This document shows positions 9,466 to 18,319 of a stretch of DNA of 64,000 bases, in pieces; position 1 is the first letter of the stretch; the number at the start of each line of letters is the position of its first letter. The notes below the pieces were generated by a model. It did not search any database, was not told the origin of the DNA, and saw only the letters and a list, made by a program, of their open reading frames with translations. This DNA is from Syntrophomonas sp. UBA5432 (GTDB lineage Bacteria > Bacillota > Syntrophomonadia > Syntrophomonadales > Syntrophomonadaceae): contig DIRQ01000032.1 in assembly GCA_002424365.1 (NCBI GenBank), positions 1-64,000 on the forward strand, in the 5' to 3' direction. The position numbers and the translations under genes are program-made.

Positions 9466-10071
9466 ACCCTCCACAGGTTCCCCATCTAGTTCCCTACTTA
9501 ACTGGCTGGAAACAAATTTTACCCTGGCCAGATAAAGGCCTTTGGCTATGATATCAGCCATTTTAGAAACAATGAAGAGCCGGGTATTCTGTAAAACCAT
9601 GTGTTCAAAAAACCCACCTACATTAACCACTGCGGAAACATGAAAATCACCTACTGCAGGTAAAGTCTTATTTAGAGCTGTACCTGGTTTCAAGCTACCC
9701 CGGCGAACATTTATATAGCCAATCCGGTTTGCGTTTCCCAAGCAGGCATCTACGGCTATAACAAAAGGTTGGGCATAAAGAGCGAATATTTCATCCAATG
9801 TTTCTTGCAAATTAGTAGCATGTACCGGTGTTTCCAGGGTGCCATAGACAGCAGTCGAAGGGCTGAGGCTTTTAAGCCGACTACCCACCAGAGGCCCCAG
9901 GCAATCACCAGTAGCCCGATCAGTTCCGATACACAGAAACACCAATTCTCGCCCTGATTCGACATCTTGCATGTTGGCATAAATGGCTTTTTCAATCTTA
10001 TTAAAACAAAGCGGGTCCTCAAAATGACAGGAGAACTTGTCCTGCATCGTAGTTTTTTGTGCTCTGTACAA
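9463..10071 (-). CDS. yyaC: Sporulation protein YyaC (putative spore protease family)
   Basis: YyaC family, a group of sporulation proteins distantly related to the germination protease GPR, found only in endospore formers. Key family stretches are FLCIGTDRATGDCLGPLVG, YGTLETPVHATNL, VIAVDACLGN and KPGTALNKTLPAVGDFHVSAVVN. Start is TTG 10071, supported by GGGAGGAG six bases upstream; the first in-frame ATG lies nine codons in. It is transcribed on the minus strand, divergently from the YkvI-type gene, and its last codons overlap repeat family B. Its presence indicates a spore-forming lineage. Molecular activity of YyaC is not established. Confidence 0.9.
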   Translation of the reverse strand: MYRAQKTTMQDKFSCHFEDPLCFNKIEKAIYANMQDVESGRELVFLCIGTDRATGDCLGPLVGSRLKSLSPSTAVYGTLETPVHATNLQETLDEIFALYAQPFVIAVDACLGNANRIGYINVRRGSLKPGTALNKTLPAVGDFHVSAVVNVGGFFEHMVLQNTRLFIVSKMADIIAKGLYLARVKFVSSQLSRELDGEPVEG

Positions 10072-10173
10072 ATGTCGCTCCTCCCAGTTTAAATTTATCT
10101 TACAGGGTTTAATCCATATTCTTGACCGCTGGGAATATTTTTATGCCGTATTTAACTAACTACAGGAATATTT

Positions 10174-11307
10174 ATGAAACATATGAATCATGAACGGGGC
10201 AGGAAGGGGATGAAGGCCATAAAAGTTCGCCTTATGCTGGTAATGGGCTATTTAGGAGCAGTTATCGGCGCTGGTTTCGCATCCGGGCAGGAAATAGTGC
10301 AGTTTTTTGTAGCTTACGGTTTATACGGTATAAAAGGTGGTCTAGTAGCTACAGGGCTCTTTGCTTTATGTGGGGGGATGTTACTTTATTTAGCCCATCG
10401 CTGGCAGGTATCCAATTATCAGGATATGTTAAAAAAAATGATGGGAGATAGAACTGGACTACTGGTAGACTTTCTATTAGCCATATTTCTGTTCCTGGGT
10501 ATAAGCACTATGATGTCTGCCAGTGGTGCGGTGTTTTATGAACATCTCTATTTACCCAAAAACTTGGGCATTTTCCTGGCCTATGTTCTGGTAGTAGTTT
10601 TTTTACTTACCGGGAGACAGGGCCTGATTATATCCTATAATATACTGGTACCAATTAAAATAATACTGCTGTTTATTATCAGTGGCTATGCTGCCTTTTT
10701 TGTAGAAAAACAATCAATGGAGATATACACTGCCTTCATATGTCCGACCGAAGCCCGGTTCTGGTTATTAGCGGCGGTACTCTACGTAGCCTATAACTTT
10801 TCCCTGGCTATGGTAGTCTTAAGCGAATACCAGACTGTAGGTCAAGAAGGAGATGGTATAATCGGGGCTATTTGGGGAGGATTGATACTGGGTGCACTGG
10901 TTCTGGTTAATTATTTGGCCTTATATAAGTTTGTACCGGTTATTATGCACTATGAAGTTCCTATGCTTTATGTGGCAGGAAAAATATCGCTATCAGCCAA
11001 ATACGTTTATACCCTGGTGTTGTGGGTCGGGATCCTGACTACTGCTATTGCCAATGCCTATGGATTTACCCAACGTTTTGCCGGTCTCACCGGCTTAAAT
11101 TACCGGTTCTGCTTAATACTATGTATGACTCTGGCTTTACCCGTATCTATGCGTAGTTTCTCCAGTTTGGTGAGTAAAATATACCCTATTTTTGGAATAC
11201 TAGGGATATCAATAATAAGTGCCCTGCTCTACAGGACTTCCAAAGATATGTTGAGCGGGTTATATTATTATATAAGGCAATATATTAAACGTGGTAAGGA
11301 GGCGTGA
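10174..11307 (+). CDS. YkvI-family polytopic membrane transporter
   Basis: Membrane protein with about ten hydrophobic segments, starting LMLVMGYLGAVIGAGFASGQEIVQFF. The GxxIGAGFASGQE element is the hallmark of YkvI-like carriers, which resemble amino-acid/cation symporters of the LeuT-type fold. Substrate unknown. The start is uncertain: ATG 10174 has only a weak site, and ATG 10210 has AGGAAGGGG directly abutting it. The gene ends at 11307 with a GTGA overlap into selA, so the two are coupled; whether the carrier has anything to do with selenium or serine supply is untested. Confidence 0.82.
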   Translation: MKHMNHERGRKGMKAIKVRLMLVMGYLGAVIGAGFASGQEIVQFFVAYGLYGIKGGLVATGLFALCGGMLLYLAHRWQVSNYQDMLKKMMGDRTGLLVDFLLAIFLFLGISTMMSASGAVFYEHLYLPKNLGIFLAYVLVVVFLLTGRQGLIISYNILVPIKIILLFIISGYAAFFVEKQSMEIYTAFICPTEARFWLLAAVLYVAYNFSLAMVVLSEYQTVGQEGDGIIGAIWGGLILGALVLVNYLALYKFVPVIMHYEVPMLYVAGKISLSAKYVYTLVLWVGILTTAIANAYGFTQRFAGLTGLNYRFCLILCMTLALPVSMRSFSSLVSKIYPIFGILGISIISALLYRTSKDMLSGLYYYIRQYIKRGKEA

Positions 11308-12734
11308 GCCTGAAAATGATAAATCTTAAAAAAATTCCCCCGGTAGATGAAATACTATTGCATGAAGAGGTGCAGGAATTGCTAAGCAGGTTTAACCGGG
11401 ACTATGTAATAAACCTTTTAAGAACATCAATAGATGATATCAGGGAGGAATTACGCTCTTTACAGGAAGAATTGGAGAGGGATTCCATTAAAGATGAAGT
11501 CATAAAACGATTACAACAAAGAGTAGAAGAATCGGCTAGGGGGACTCTAGAAAAGGTTATAAATGGTACTGGTGTGGTTCTGCATACTAATCTGGGACGA
11601 GCACCAATGGGGGAACGGGCTTTACGGTATATGTCGGCTATGGCGACTAACTACAATAACCTGGAAATGGACCTTAAACGAGGTGAAAGAGGCTCGCGCT
11701 ATGTTCATGTGGAAGATATATTAACCCGCCTAACTGGCGCTGAAGCAGCGCTGGTAGTAAATAATAATGCAGCAGCAGTTATGTTAGGGCTTAATACTAT
11801 GGCAAGAGGTCGGGAGGTCATTGTATCCCGTGGGCAACTGGTGGAAATCGGTGGCGCTTTTCGGATTCCCGAGGTTATGAAACTAAGTGGTGCTCAGCTA
11901 GTGGAAGTAGGGACAACCAATAAGACCTATATAAGTGATTTTGCCGGAGCTATTAGCGAAGAAACGGCACTGCTTTTTACCGCCCATACCTCCAATTATA
12001 AAATTATTGGCTTTAGTGAAGAGGTAAAATTATCTGACTTGGTTAAACTGGGAAAGGAACAGGGTATTCCGGTTATGCAGGACCTGGGCAGCGGAATACT
12101 ATATAATATGGAGAACTGGGGTTTAAAAGATGAACCTACGGTACAAGAGTGTGTGGCCGCTGGAGTTGATATAATTACGTTTAGCGGAGATAAGCTGTTA
12201 GGTGGACCCCAAGCCGGAATTATCGTAGGCCGAAAAAAATATATAGAGGCCATGAAAAAGAATCAGCTTACCCGGGCTTTAAGGGTGGACAAGTTAACTA
12301 TTGCCGCTCTGGAGGCTACCCTGTTGGAGTATTTGGAAGGCAAACCCGAGGAGAAAATTCCGGTAATTGGTATGTTATGCCGTAGTTCAGAACAACTTCA
12401 GCATCAGGCTGAAGAACTTCTGAATAATCTGCAAAACCGCATTGGCTCTTTACAACAGGTGGTTTCTCTAAACCTGGTAGAACTGGAAGATATGGTAGGG
12501 GGAGGAGCCTATCCTACCTATAAGATTCCTGGCTTTGGAGTCGATATTGAGCTTAGCGATAATGCTCTGGAAAATGTAGCCCGGGAACTGCGTCTGGGCA
12601 GTCCGGCTCTGGTGACCAGAAAGCATGACGACAAAATGAGAATCAGTGTACGAACTTTGCTGGAGGGTGACGCCGAATTACTGGTCGATTTAATCGAAGG
12701 GGTACTGACAACAGATGTCGGACGTCGGATGTAG
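11304..12734 (+). CDS. selA: L-seryl-tRNA(Sec) selenium transferase SelA
   Basis: PLP enzyme that converts seryl-tRNA(Sec) to selenocysteyl-tRNA(Sec) using selenophosphate. Recognised by the RVINGTGVVLHTNLGRAP-type region (here KVINGTGVVLHTNLGRAP), the substrate loop VNNNAAAVMLGLNTMARG, and the PLP lysine in TFSGDKLLGGPQAG near residue 297. Length 476 is normal. GTG 11304 overlaps the previous stop but sits only one base after AAGGAGG, so ATG 11316 is a possible true start. selB follows after a 350-base repeat-containing spacer; selC is at 23837 and selD at 37213. Confidence 0.97.
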   Translation: MSLKMINLKKIPPVDEILLHEEVQELLSRFNRDYVINLLRTSIDDIREELRSLQEELERDSIKDEVIKRLQQRVEESARGTLEKVINGTGVVLHTNLGRAPMGERALRYMSAMATNYNNLEMDLKRGERGSRYVHVEDILTRLTGAEAALVVNNNAAAVMLGLNTMARGREVIVSRGQLVEIGGAFRIPEVMKLSGAQLVEVGTTNKTYISDFAGAISEETALLFTAHTSNYKIIGFSEEVKLSDLVKLGKEQGIPVMQDLGSGILYNMENWGLKDEPTVQECVAAGVDIITFSGDKLLGGPQAGIIVGRKKYIEAMKKNQLTRALRVDKLTIAALEATLLEYLEGKPEEKIPVIGMLCRSSEQLQHQAEELLNNLQNRIGSLQQVVSLNLVELEDMVGGGAYPTYKIPGFGVDIELSDNALENVARELRLGSPALVTRKHDDKMRISVRTLLEGDAELLVDLIEGVLTTDVGRRM

Positions 12735-13080
12735 GATATCAGAGGGGATAATAGTCACTGGAAACAGGTGGGCTAGTAAGACAGATATCTGCCAAACCGC
12801 GGGCAGACACATGGGTTTGCCCCTACAGGTTACGAAATTAACCCAAAAATGAAATCCACGTCCTTAGTTGCGGGACCCGCAACCATTTATGAAAATAGAT
12901 ACTGGGGTGTTAGGTCTTAATTTATATTTTTTATAAAAAACTCAGCTACCTTAATAGCGACCATAGGGAGCATCTGTGTGCCCTATGGGTATGTCCTTCA
13001 TAGTTTATCAGTGTATTCAGTGTCTAAAAAATCCGTGTAAATCCCTATTATATCTGCGGTAACCCGCGTCGAAAAGGAAG
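12735..13080. repeat. Intergenic repeat-rich spacer between selA and selB, family A
   Basis: No gene seen. Contains GGGAGCATCTGTGTGCCCTA (about 12967 on), which is the near-exact reverse complement of 1160-1185, and TCAGTGTATTCAGTGTC followed by GTGTAAATCC (about 13008-13048), which matches 1427-1470. The left part has a GGGCAGACACATGGGTTTGC segment of unknown nature. The A-type blocks are partial copies of a dispersed element. Confidence 0.55.
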
Positions 13081-13088
13081 AGGTAGTA

Positions 13089-14987
13089 ATGAAAAGGTTT
13101 ATTATAGGTACGGCGGGGCATATTGACCATGGCAAAACTACCCTGGTCAAGGCCATGACCGGTTTAAATACAGACAGGCTAAAAGAGGAGAAGCAGCGGG
13201 GCATATCCATAGAACTAGGATTTGCACCTTTTACCCTGCCCTCGGGACAAAAAGCTGCTATTGTAGATATGCCCGGTCACGAACGCTTTATCCGGCATAT
13301 GCTAGCCGGAGCCTTTGGCATAGATATAGTATTGCTGACCATAGCCGCCGACGAAGGGGTAATGCCCCAGACCCGGGAGCACATGGACATAATAGAACTG
13401 CTGGGTGTAGACAAAGGTATTATAGTCATAACTAAAAAAGACTTGGTAGATGAAGAATGGTTGATGCTGATGGAAGAGGAAGTGCGGGAATACATTAATA
13501 CTACTATATTAAAGGATGCTCCGCTGGTTTCGGTATCGGCAGTAACCATGGAAGGGATACCTGAATTGTTGGGATTAATAGAAAATCTAGTCACACAGGT
13601 AGAAGAAAAACCGACCTTTGGCCAGGCCCGTCTACCAATAGACCGGGTATTTACCATTTCCGGCTTTGGTACGGTGGTAACCGGAACTCTGTGGTCAGGG
13701 CAATTAAAGCAAGGTGAGACGGTAGAGCTAATGCCGATAAAAAAACTGGTGCGAATAAGAACCCTGCAGGTACATAACCAAAAGACGGATACCGCTTATG
13801 CCGGTCAGAGGGTAGCCGTAAATCTGCAAGGGATAGAAGTAAGCGACATCAAACGGGGTTACCTCCTGGCTACCCCGGCTTATCTTACTCCCAGCTATCG
13901 GGTAGATACCCGCCTGCGCCTGCTCAGTTCCAGCAAACGAACCTTAAAAAACTGGAACCGGGTGCGTTTTCACCTAGGTACTGATGAGACCCTGGGCCGG
14001 GTAGTATTATTGGATCGGGACGAATTACAGCCTGGAGATGAGACTTTTGTCCAGATTGTTTTGGAAAAACCGGTAGTAGCCTATAAAGGCGACCGTTTTG
14101 TAATTAGGTACTATTCCCCGGTTACTACTATCGGAGGAGGCATAATAATTGACGGTAACGCCCCCAAACAGAAAAGATATAAGGAAGAGGTTCTGGATCA
14201 ACTGGCTATAAAAGAGGAAGGTAGCCTTTATGATGTAGTTTTATATGAACTCGAATCTAACTCCCAAGAACTAATGACCATTGACGAACTAAGCAAACTT
14301 ACCGGCAGTAACCGGGAACAGTTAAAACAGGAACTACAGCAGCTGGTAGAAGATGAAAAAGCAATACTAATAAAAGACCAGGTTTACATCAGCGCTTATG
14401 CCCTGGACGCTGTTAATGCCCGTATAGTAGAAACCCTGGATAAATACCATCAAAAATACCCCATGCGCTCAGGTTACCCCCGCGAAGATATGCGCAGTAG
14501 ATATTTCAAAAAAATAAATGCCAAAGATTTTAACCTGGTACTTAAGCAGTTGGAGGAAAACGGTACTATATCCAGTCGCAACAACCAGCTAATGTTACCT
14601 GGGTGGATAGCCCAACCTGGAGATAGAGAAAAGGAAAGCGTAGAAAAAATTAAGCACATCATGGAAGAGCAGATGTTTACTCCCCCGGGTATAGACGAAC
14701 TGAGCAGTATAAGTGGGCTGGGAGAAGACAATTTCAATGAACTATTAGCCTATATGATTGAAGTAGGCTTATTGGTAAAAATCAACCAGGATACCGTCTT
14801 TTCCAGTCACGCCATAGAAGAGGGAAAGAAAAAGCTTACAGATTATTTTGAGCAGGAAAAGGAACTTAGCCTGGCAACTGCCCGGGATATATTGAAAACT
14901 ACTCGAAAGTATGCGCTACCTCTGGTAGAATATTATGATAGAATTCGCTTTACCCGCCGGGTTGGAGATATGAGGGTAAAGCTCTAA
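13089..14987 (+). CDS. selB: Selenocysteine-specific elongation factor SelB
   Basis: EF-Tu-like GTPase that carries Sec-tRNA(Sec) to UGA codons by also binding the SECIS hairpin. G domain: GTAGHIDHGKTTLVKA, KQRGISIELGFA, DMPGHERF, TKKD. Then beta-barrel domains, and a C-terminal third made of winged-helix units (from about residue 400, LMTIDELSKLTGS to the end) that bind SECIS RNA. 632 residues is full length. ATG 13089 follows GGAAGAGG. Together with selA, selC and selD it shows the organism makes selenoproteins, one of which is SelD itself. Confidence 0.97.
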   Translation: MKRFIIGTAGHIDHGKTTLVKAMTGLNTDRLKEEKQRGISIELGFAPFTLPSGQKAAIVDMPGHERFIRHMLAGAFGIDIVLLTIAADEGVMPQTREHMDIIELLGVDKGIIVITKKDLVDEEWLMLMEEEVREYINTTILKDAPLVSVSAVTMEGIPELLGLIENLVTQVEEKPTFGQARLPIDRVFTISGFGTVVTGTLWSGQLKQGETVELMPIKKLVRIRTLQVHNQKTDTAYAGQRVAVNLQGIEVSDIKRGYLLATPAYLTPSYRVDTRLRLLSSSKRTLKNWNRVRFHLGTDETLGRVVLLDRDELQPGDETFVQIVLEKPVVAYKGDRFVIRYYSPVTTIGGGIIIDGNAPKQKRYKEEVLDQLAIKEEGSLYDVVLYELESNSQELMTIDELSKLTGSNREQLKQELQQLVEDEKAILIKDQVYISAYALDAVNARIVETLDKYHQKYPMRSGYPREDMRSRYFKKINAKDFNLVLKQLEENGTISSRNNQLMLPGWIAQPGDREKESVEKIKHIMEEQMFTPPGIDELSSISGLGEDNFNELLAYMIEVGLLVKINQDTVFSSHAIEEGKKKLTDYFEQEKELSLATARDILKTTRKYALPLVEYYDRIRFTRRVGDMRVKL

Positions 14988-15026
14988 ACAGGTATGCTGA
15001 TAACTTTTAGGGGGGGATTTACATAA

Positions 15027-16019
15027 GTGTCTAAAATAGGTATTCCGCGCACACTAGCGTATTTTATTTATTTTCCCTTCTGGAAGACTTTTTTCGAGGA
15101 ACTTAATCAGGAAGTTATCGTTTCTTCCCCTACTACCAGAGATATATTGGATGATGGAGTAAGGGAAGCGGTCAATGATGCCTGTATTCCTATTAAACTT
15201 TACCACGGTCACGTCGCTGAGCTTGCTTCCAAGGTGGATTACATCTTTTGCCCTCGTTTAGTAAGTGTTCGCAAGCATGGCGATTTTGGCACCGAAACCT
15301 TTTGTCCCAAATTCCTTGGTCTTCCTGACATGGTTCGCCTGGCTATGGATAATCTCCCCGAAATAATTGATGTTCGGGTTGATCTTAAGCAAGGGAAGGA
15401 CGAATTACTTAATGTCTGTTACCAGGTTGGGGATTTACTGGGAAAACCGGAAGTAGAAATAAAGGGGGCTTACCAGAGGGCATTACTCATACAAAAACGT
15501 TTTAAGAAACTGCTTTCTCAGAACATGATGCCGGAAGAAGCCATAGATATCTTATTTGCCAATGGGGAGAGGAAATCCTTACTGAGCCGGCCGGATTTAC
15601 AGATAGCGGTAATAGGTTACCCTTATGCTATATATGATGACTATATTAACGGTCGTATTTTAAGTTTACTGGAGAAAGAAAACGTAAAGGTATATACCCA
15701 GGATATGCTAAGCGACAAGATGATGAACCGGCAGGCGCGAAATCTGCCCAAGAGCATGTTCTGGTACTTCTCTAACCGGGCAGTATATGGTGCTCTTCAT
15801 TTTATGCAACAAAAAAACATAGATGGGATAATCCATATAACTGCATTTGCCTGCGGTCCGGACTCAATAGTGGATCGCCTGTTGGAGATTGAATCTAGAA
15901 GGCATGGGCAAATACCTTACCTTTCCATTGCAGTAGACGAGCACACTGGCGATGCCGGGGTTAGAACCCGGGTTGAAGCATTTCTTGATATGTTGCGTTT
16001 CAGGAGGGATAAATCATGA
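15027..16019 (+). CDS. Acyl-CoA dehydratase activase-related protein (DUF2229/HgdB-like) 1
   Basis: Soluble protein of the family that accompanies 2-hydroxyacyl-CoA dehydratase activases. The N-terminus GIPRTLAYFIYFPFWKTFF matches the DUF2229 start, and conserved cysteines appear in NDACIPIK, IFCPRL and CPKFLGLPD. The C-terminus YLSIAVDEHTGDAGVRTRVE is shared with the next gene and with the HgdB/C-type subunits. In many Clostridia the corresponding domains are fused into one very long activase polypeptide; here they are three separate genes overlapping by 4 bases (ATGA). GTG 15027 follows a GGGGGGG stretch. Likely Fe-S or redox accessory, but the target enzyme is unknown and is not encoded in the window. 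Confidence 0.75.
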   Translation: MSKIGIPRTLAYFIYFPFWKTFFEELNQEVIVSSPTTRDILDDGVREAVNDACIPIKLYHGHVAELASKVDYIFCPRLVSVRKHGDFGTETFCPKFLGLPDMVRLAMDNLPEIIDVRVDLKQGKDELLNVCYQVGDLLGKPEVEIKGAYQRALLIQKRFKKLLSQNMMPEEAIDILFANGERKSLLSRPDLQIAVIGYPYAIYDDYINGRILSLLEKENVKVYTQDMLSDKMMNRQARNLPKSMFWYFSNRAVYGALHFMQQKNIDGIIHITAFACGPDSIVDRLLEIESRRHGQIPYLSIAVDEHTGDAGVRTRVEAFLDMLRFRRDKS

Positions 16020-17122
16020 AAATAAGCTTTCCCCATATGGGCTATTCTTACCTCGCCCTGAAATGGCTGGTGGAAAATACGGGGCACGAGTGTATTGTGC
16101 CTCCGGAACCCAGCAGCCGTACGCTTGACCTGGGGGTGCGTCATGCTCCGGAGTTTGCCTGTATTCCTTTTAAAATCCTAATGGGAACCTACCTGGAAGT
16201 AGCGGAGAAAGGCGCCGAGGTGATTTTGACCTCCGGGGGCATGGGGCCTTGTCGAGCCGGGTTGTATTGGGTAATGCATCAATATATTTTAGATGAACTT
16301 AACACTGGGGTTAAGGTAGTAGCCTTTGAGCCGCCCCTATGTGATCTTAAGGATTTTATAAAAAAATTGCGTTGGGTAAGAAAAACCGGAGGTTTATCGG
16401 TTAAAGAATTTGTCCAAGCGATACGCATTACCTGGGAAAAGATTAAGGCCATTGACGAGGTAGAAATGTTATCCCATGAAATAAGACCTTACGAGACTAA
16501 CCGGGGTGAAACTACCAGGCGGCTATGGCAGGCTTTGGAGATGCTGGATGCAGCCAATAACGAGGCCGAAATCAAGGACGCCATGCAGGAGGGTCTAAAA
16601 CTGCTGCAAGAAGTTTCTCAGGACCATAGCCGCAATCCTTTAAAAATTGGAATAATAGGTGAGATTTACGTGGTGTTGGAACCGGCAGCCAACCATTATA
16701 TTCAAATAATGTTGGGGGAAATGGGAGTACAGACCGACCGCTCCATTTACCTTACTTCTTATACCAGGAAAAACACAATTGTAAATCTGGAAGGAGACAT
16801 ATTTGAAGTCGCTAAACCTTATTTGGGGGAGGCACCTATAGGTGGCCACGGGGCTAACAGCATTGGGGAAACTATTCTTTATGCCCGCCACGGTTTCGAT
16901 GGGGTAGTTCAACTGGCACCTTTTGCTTGCATACCGGAGATAGTGGCCAAGAGTATTATACCGACGGTTACTAAAGATTATGGTATACCGGTTTTAACCT
17001 TATTTATAGATGAGCAAACGGGTAAGGCTGGTGTGCAGACCCGGCTGGAAGCCTTTGTTGATTTATTGGAAAAACGCCGGGAGGTCAAAGCAAAACGTGG
17101 AATCGAGAGGTTAGTAATATGA
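16016..17122 (+). CDS. Acyl-CoA dehydratase activase-related protein (DUF2229/HgdB-like) 2
   Basis: Second member of the same superfamily. It starts KISFPHMGYSYLALKWLVE, has EFACIPFK, SGGMGPCRAGLY and EPPLCDLKDF cysteine motifs, and ends IPVLTLFIDEQTGKAGVQTR, parallel to the end of the preceding protein. The ATG overlaps the preceding stop by 4 bases and the next gene overlaps again, so the three proteins are made in step and probably act as a complex. Its similarity to the CoA-binding/Fe-S dehydratase subunits suggests it accepts electrons from the activase, but catalysis is unproven. Confidence 0.75.
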   Translation: MKISFPHMGYSYLALKWLVENTGHECIVPPEPSSRTLDLGVRHAPEFACIPFKILMGTYLEVAEKGAEVILTSGGMGPCRAGLYWVMHQYILDELNTGVKVVAFEPPLCDLKDFIKKLRWVRKTGGLSVKEFVQAIRITWEKIKAIDEVEMLSHEIRPYETNRGETTRRLWQALEMLDAANNEAEIKDAMQEGLKLLQEVSQDHSRNPLKIGIIGEIYVVLEPAANHYIQIMLGEMGVQTDRSIYLTSYTRKNTIVNLEGDIFEVAKPYLGEAPIGGHGANSIGETILYARHGFDGVVQLAPFACIPEIVAKSIIPTVTKDYGIPVLTLFIDEQTGKAGVQTRLEAFVDLLEKRREVKAKRGIERLVI

Positions 17123-18081
17123 TTAAGGGATATTTGGGAGTAGATGTAGGCTCGGTAAGTACCAACCTGGTTGTAATTGATGACCAGAATCAACTACTGG
17201 TGGAGCAATACCTGCGTACCAATGGCAAGCCCATAGAAACAGTTCAACAAGGGCTATATGCCATCGGTCAGGAATTGCCTGCGGATGTGCAGATAGCTGG
17301 TGCAGCTACTACCGGCAGTGCGCGCTACTTAACCAGTTTGATTGTAGGGGCAGATATAGTTAAAAATGAGATTACCGCCCACGCCATAGCATCTTCTGCG
17401 CTGGCTGAAGATGTAAAAACTATAATTGAGATTGGCGGGCAGGATTCTAAAATCATAATACTACGTGATGGCGTAGTTACTGATTTTGCCATGAATACGG
17501 TATGTGCTGCCGGTACCGGCTCGTTTCTGGACCAACAGGCCAGTCGTCTTCTCATTCTCATAGAGGAATTTGGTAATTACGCTTTAAAGGCTAAAAACCC
17601 GGTAAGAATTGCTGGACGCTGTGCAGTATTTGCCGAGTCCGATATGGTTCATAAACAGCAACTAGGATATAATACGGAAGATATAATTGCTGGTCTCTGT
17701 GAAGCTCTGGTCAGGAATTATATGAATAATGTAGGCAAAGGCAAGGAAATTTTGGCTCCGGTAATGTTCCAGGGAGGGGTAGCAGCCAACCAGGGTTTGG
17801 TACAAGCCTTTAATAAGTACCTGGGGCTGGAGGTTATAGTTCCCAAGTATTATGGAGTAATGGGTGCAATAGGAGCTGCGATACTGGCCCGGCAGGCTAG
17901 TCGTAAAAAGATAAAGACCTCATTTAAAGGGTTTAACATTCAGGAGATAAACTTTAAAACTAGCAGCTTCGAATGTAAAGGCTGCTCTAATGCTTGTGAA
18001 GTAGTACAATTCTATGAAAACAGTGAATTACTAGCTCGCTGGGGAGATCGCTGCGGTAAGTGGGAAATGGATTCTATGTAA
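17119..18081 (+). CDS. BadF/BadG/BcrA/BcrD-type ATPase (acyl-CoA dehydratase activase)
   Basis: ASKHA-fold ATPase that couples ATP hydrolysis to low-potential electron transfer. Nucleotide-binding elements: GVDVGSVSTNLVVID at the N-terminus, EIGGQDSKII at 104-112, and AGTGSFLDQQA at 131-141. The two cysteines that hold the intersubunit [4Fe-4S] cluster are present, Cys129 (NTVCAAGTG) and Cys168 (GRCAVFAESD). An additional C-terminal tail carries CKGCSNAC and a later RCG, a four-cysteine group that could bind another Fe-S cluster or zinc. Third gene of the overlapping cluster beginning at 15027. Confidence 0.88.
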   Translation: MIKGYLGVDVGSVSTNLVVIDDQNQLLVEQYLRTNGKPIETVQQGLYAIGQELPADVQIAGAATTGSARYLTSLIVGADIVKNEITAHAIASSALAEDVKTIIEIGGQDSKIIILRDGVVTDFAMNTVCAAGTGSFLDQQASRLLILIEEFGNYALKAKNPVRIAGRCAVFAESDMVHKQQLGYNTEDIIAGLCEALVRNYMNNVGKGKEILAPVMFQGGVAANQGLVQAFNKYLGLEVIVPKYYGVMGAIGAAILARQASRKKIKTSFKGFNIQEINFKTSSFECKGCSNACEVVQFYENSELLARWGDRCGKWEMDSM

Positions 18082-18319
18082 TGGTGAAAAACAGGGATTT
18101 GAAGCACATTTGTATGCTCTTATGGAAGTTGTTTTATTAGAATTATAAATTTTTCTTGTAGGCAGGGAAGTAAAAAAGTGCAATAATAGAGGGAAATATG
18201 TGAATGTTGCTTTGACAAAAGGGGGGGGAGGTAAGGATAGGGAAGCTTTGCGGTAAGTTACGATGTTTTAAACTTCTAGAAAACCGCATTGATATTAGTG
18301 TTAAAAAGGAGGATGCAAA

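Noticed and set aside
9348..9551. 67-residue open frame on the plus strand
   Set aside because: It lies wholly within repeat family B and the end of yyaC, and lacks a ribosome binding site.
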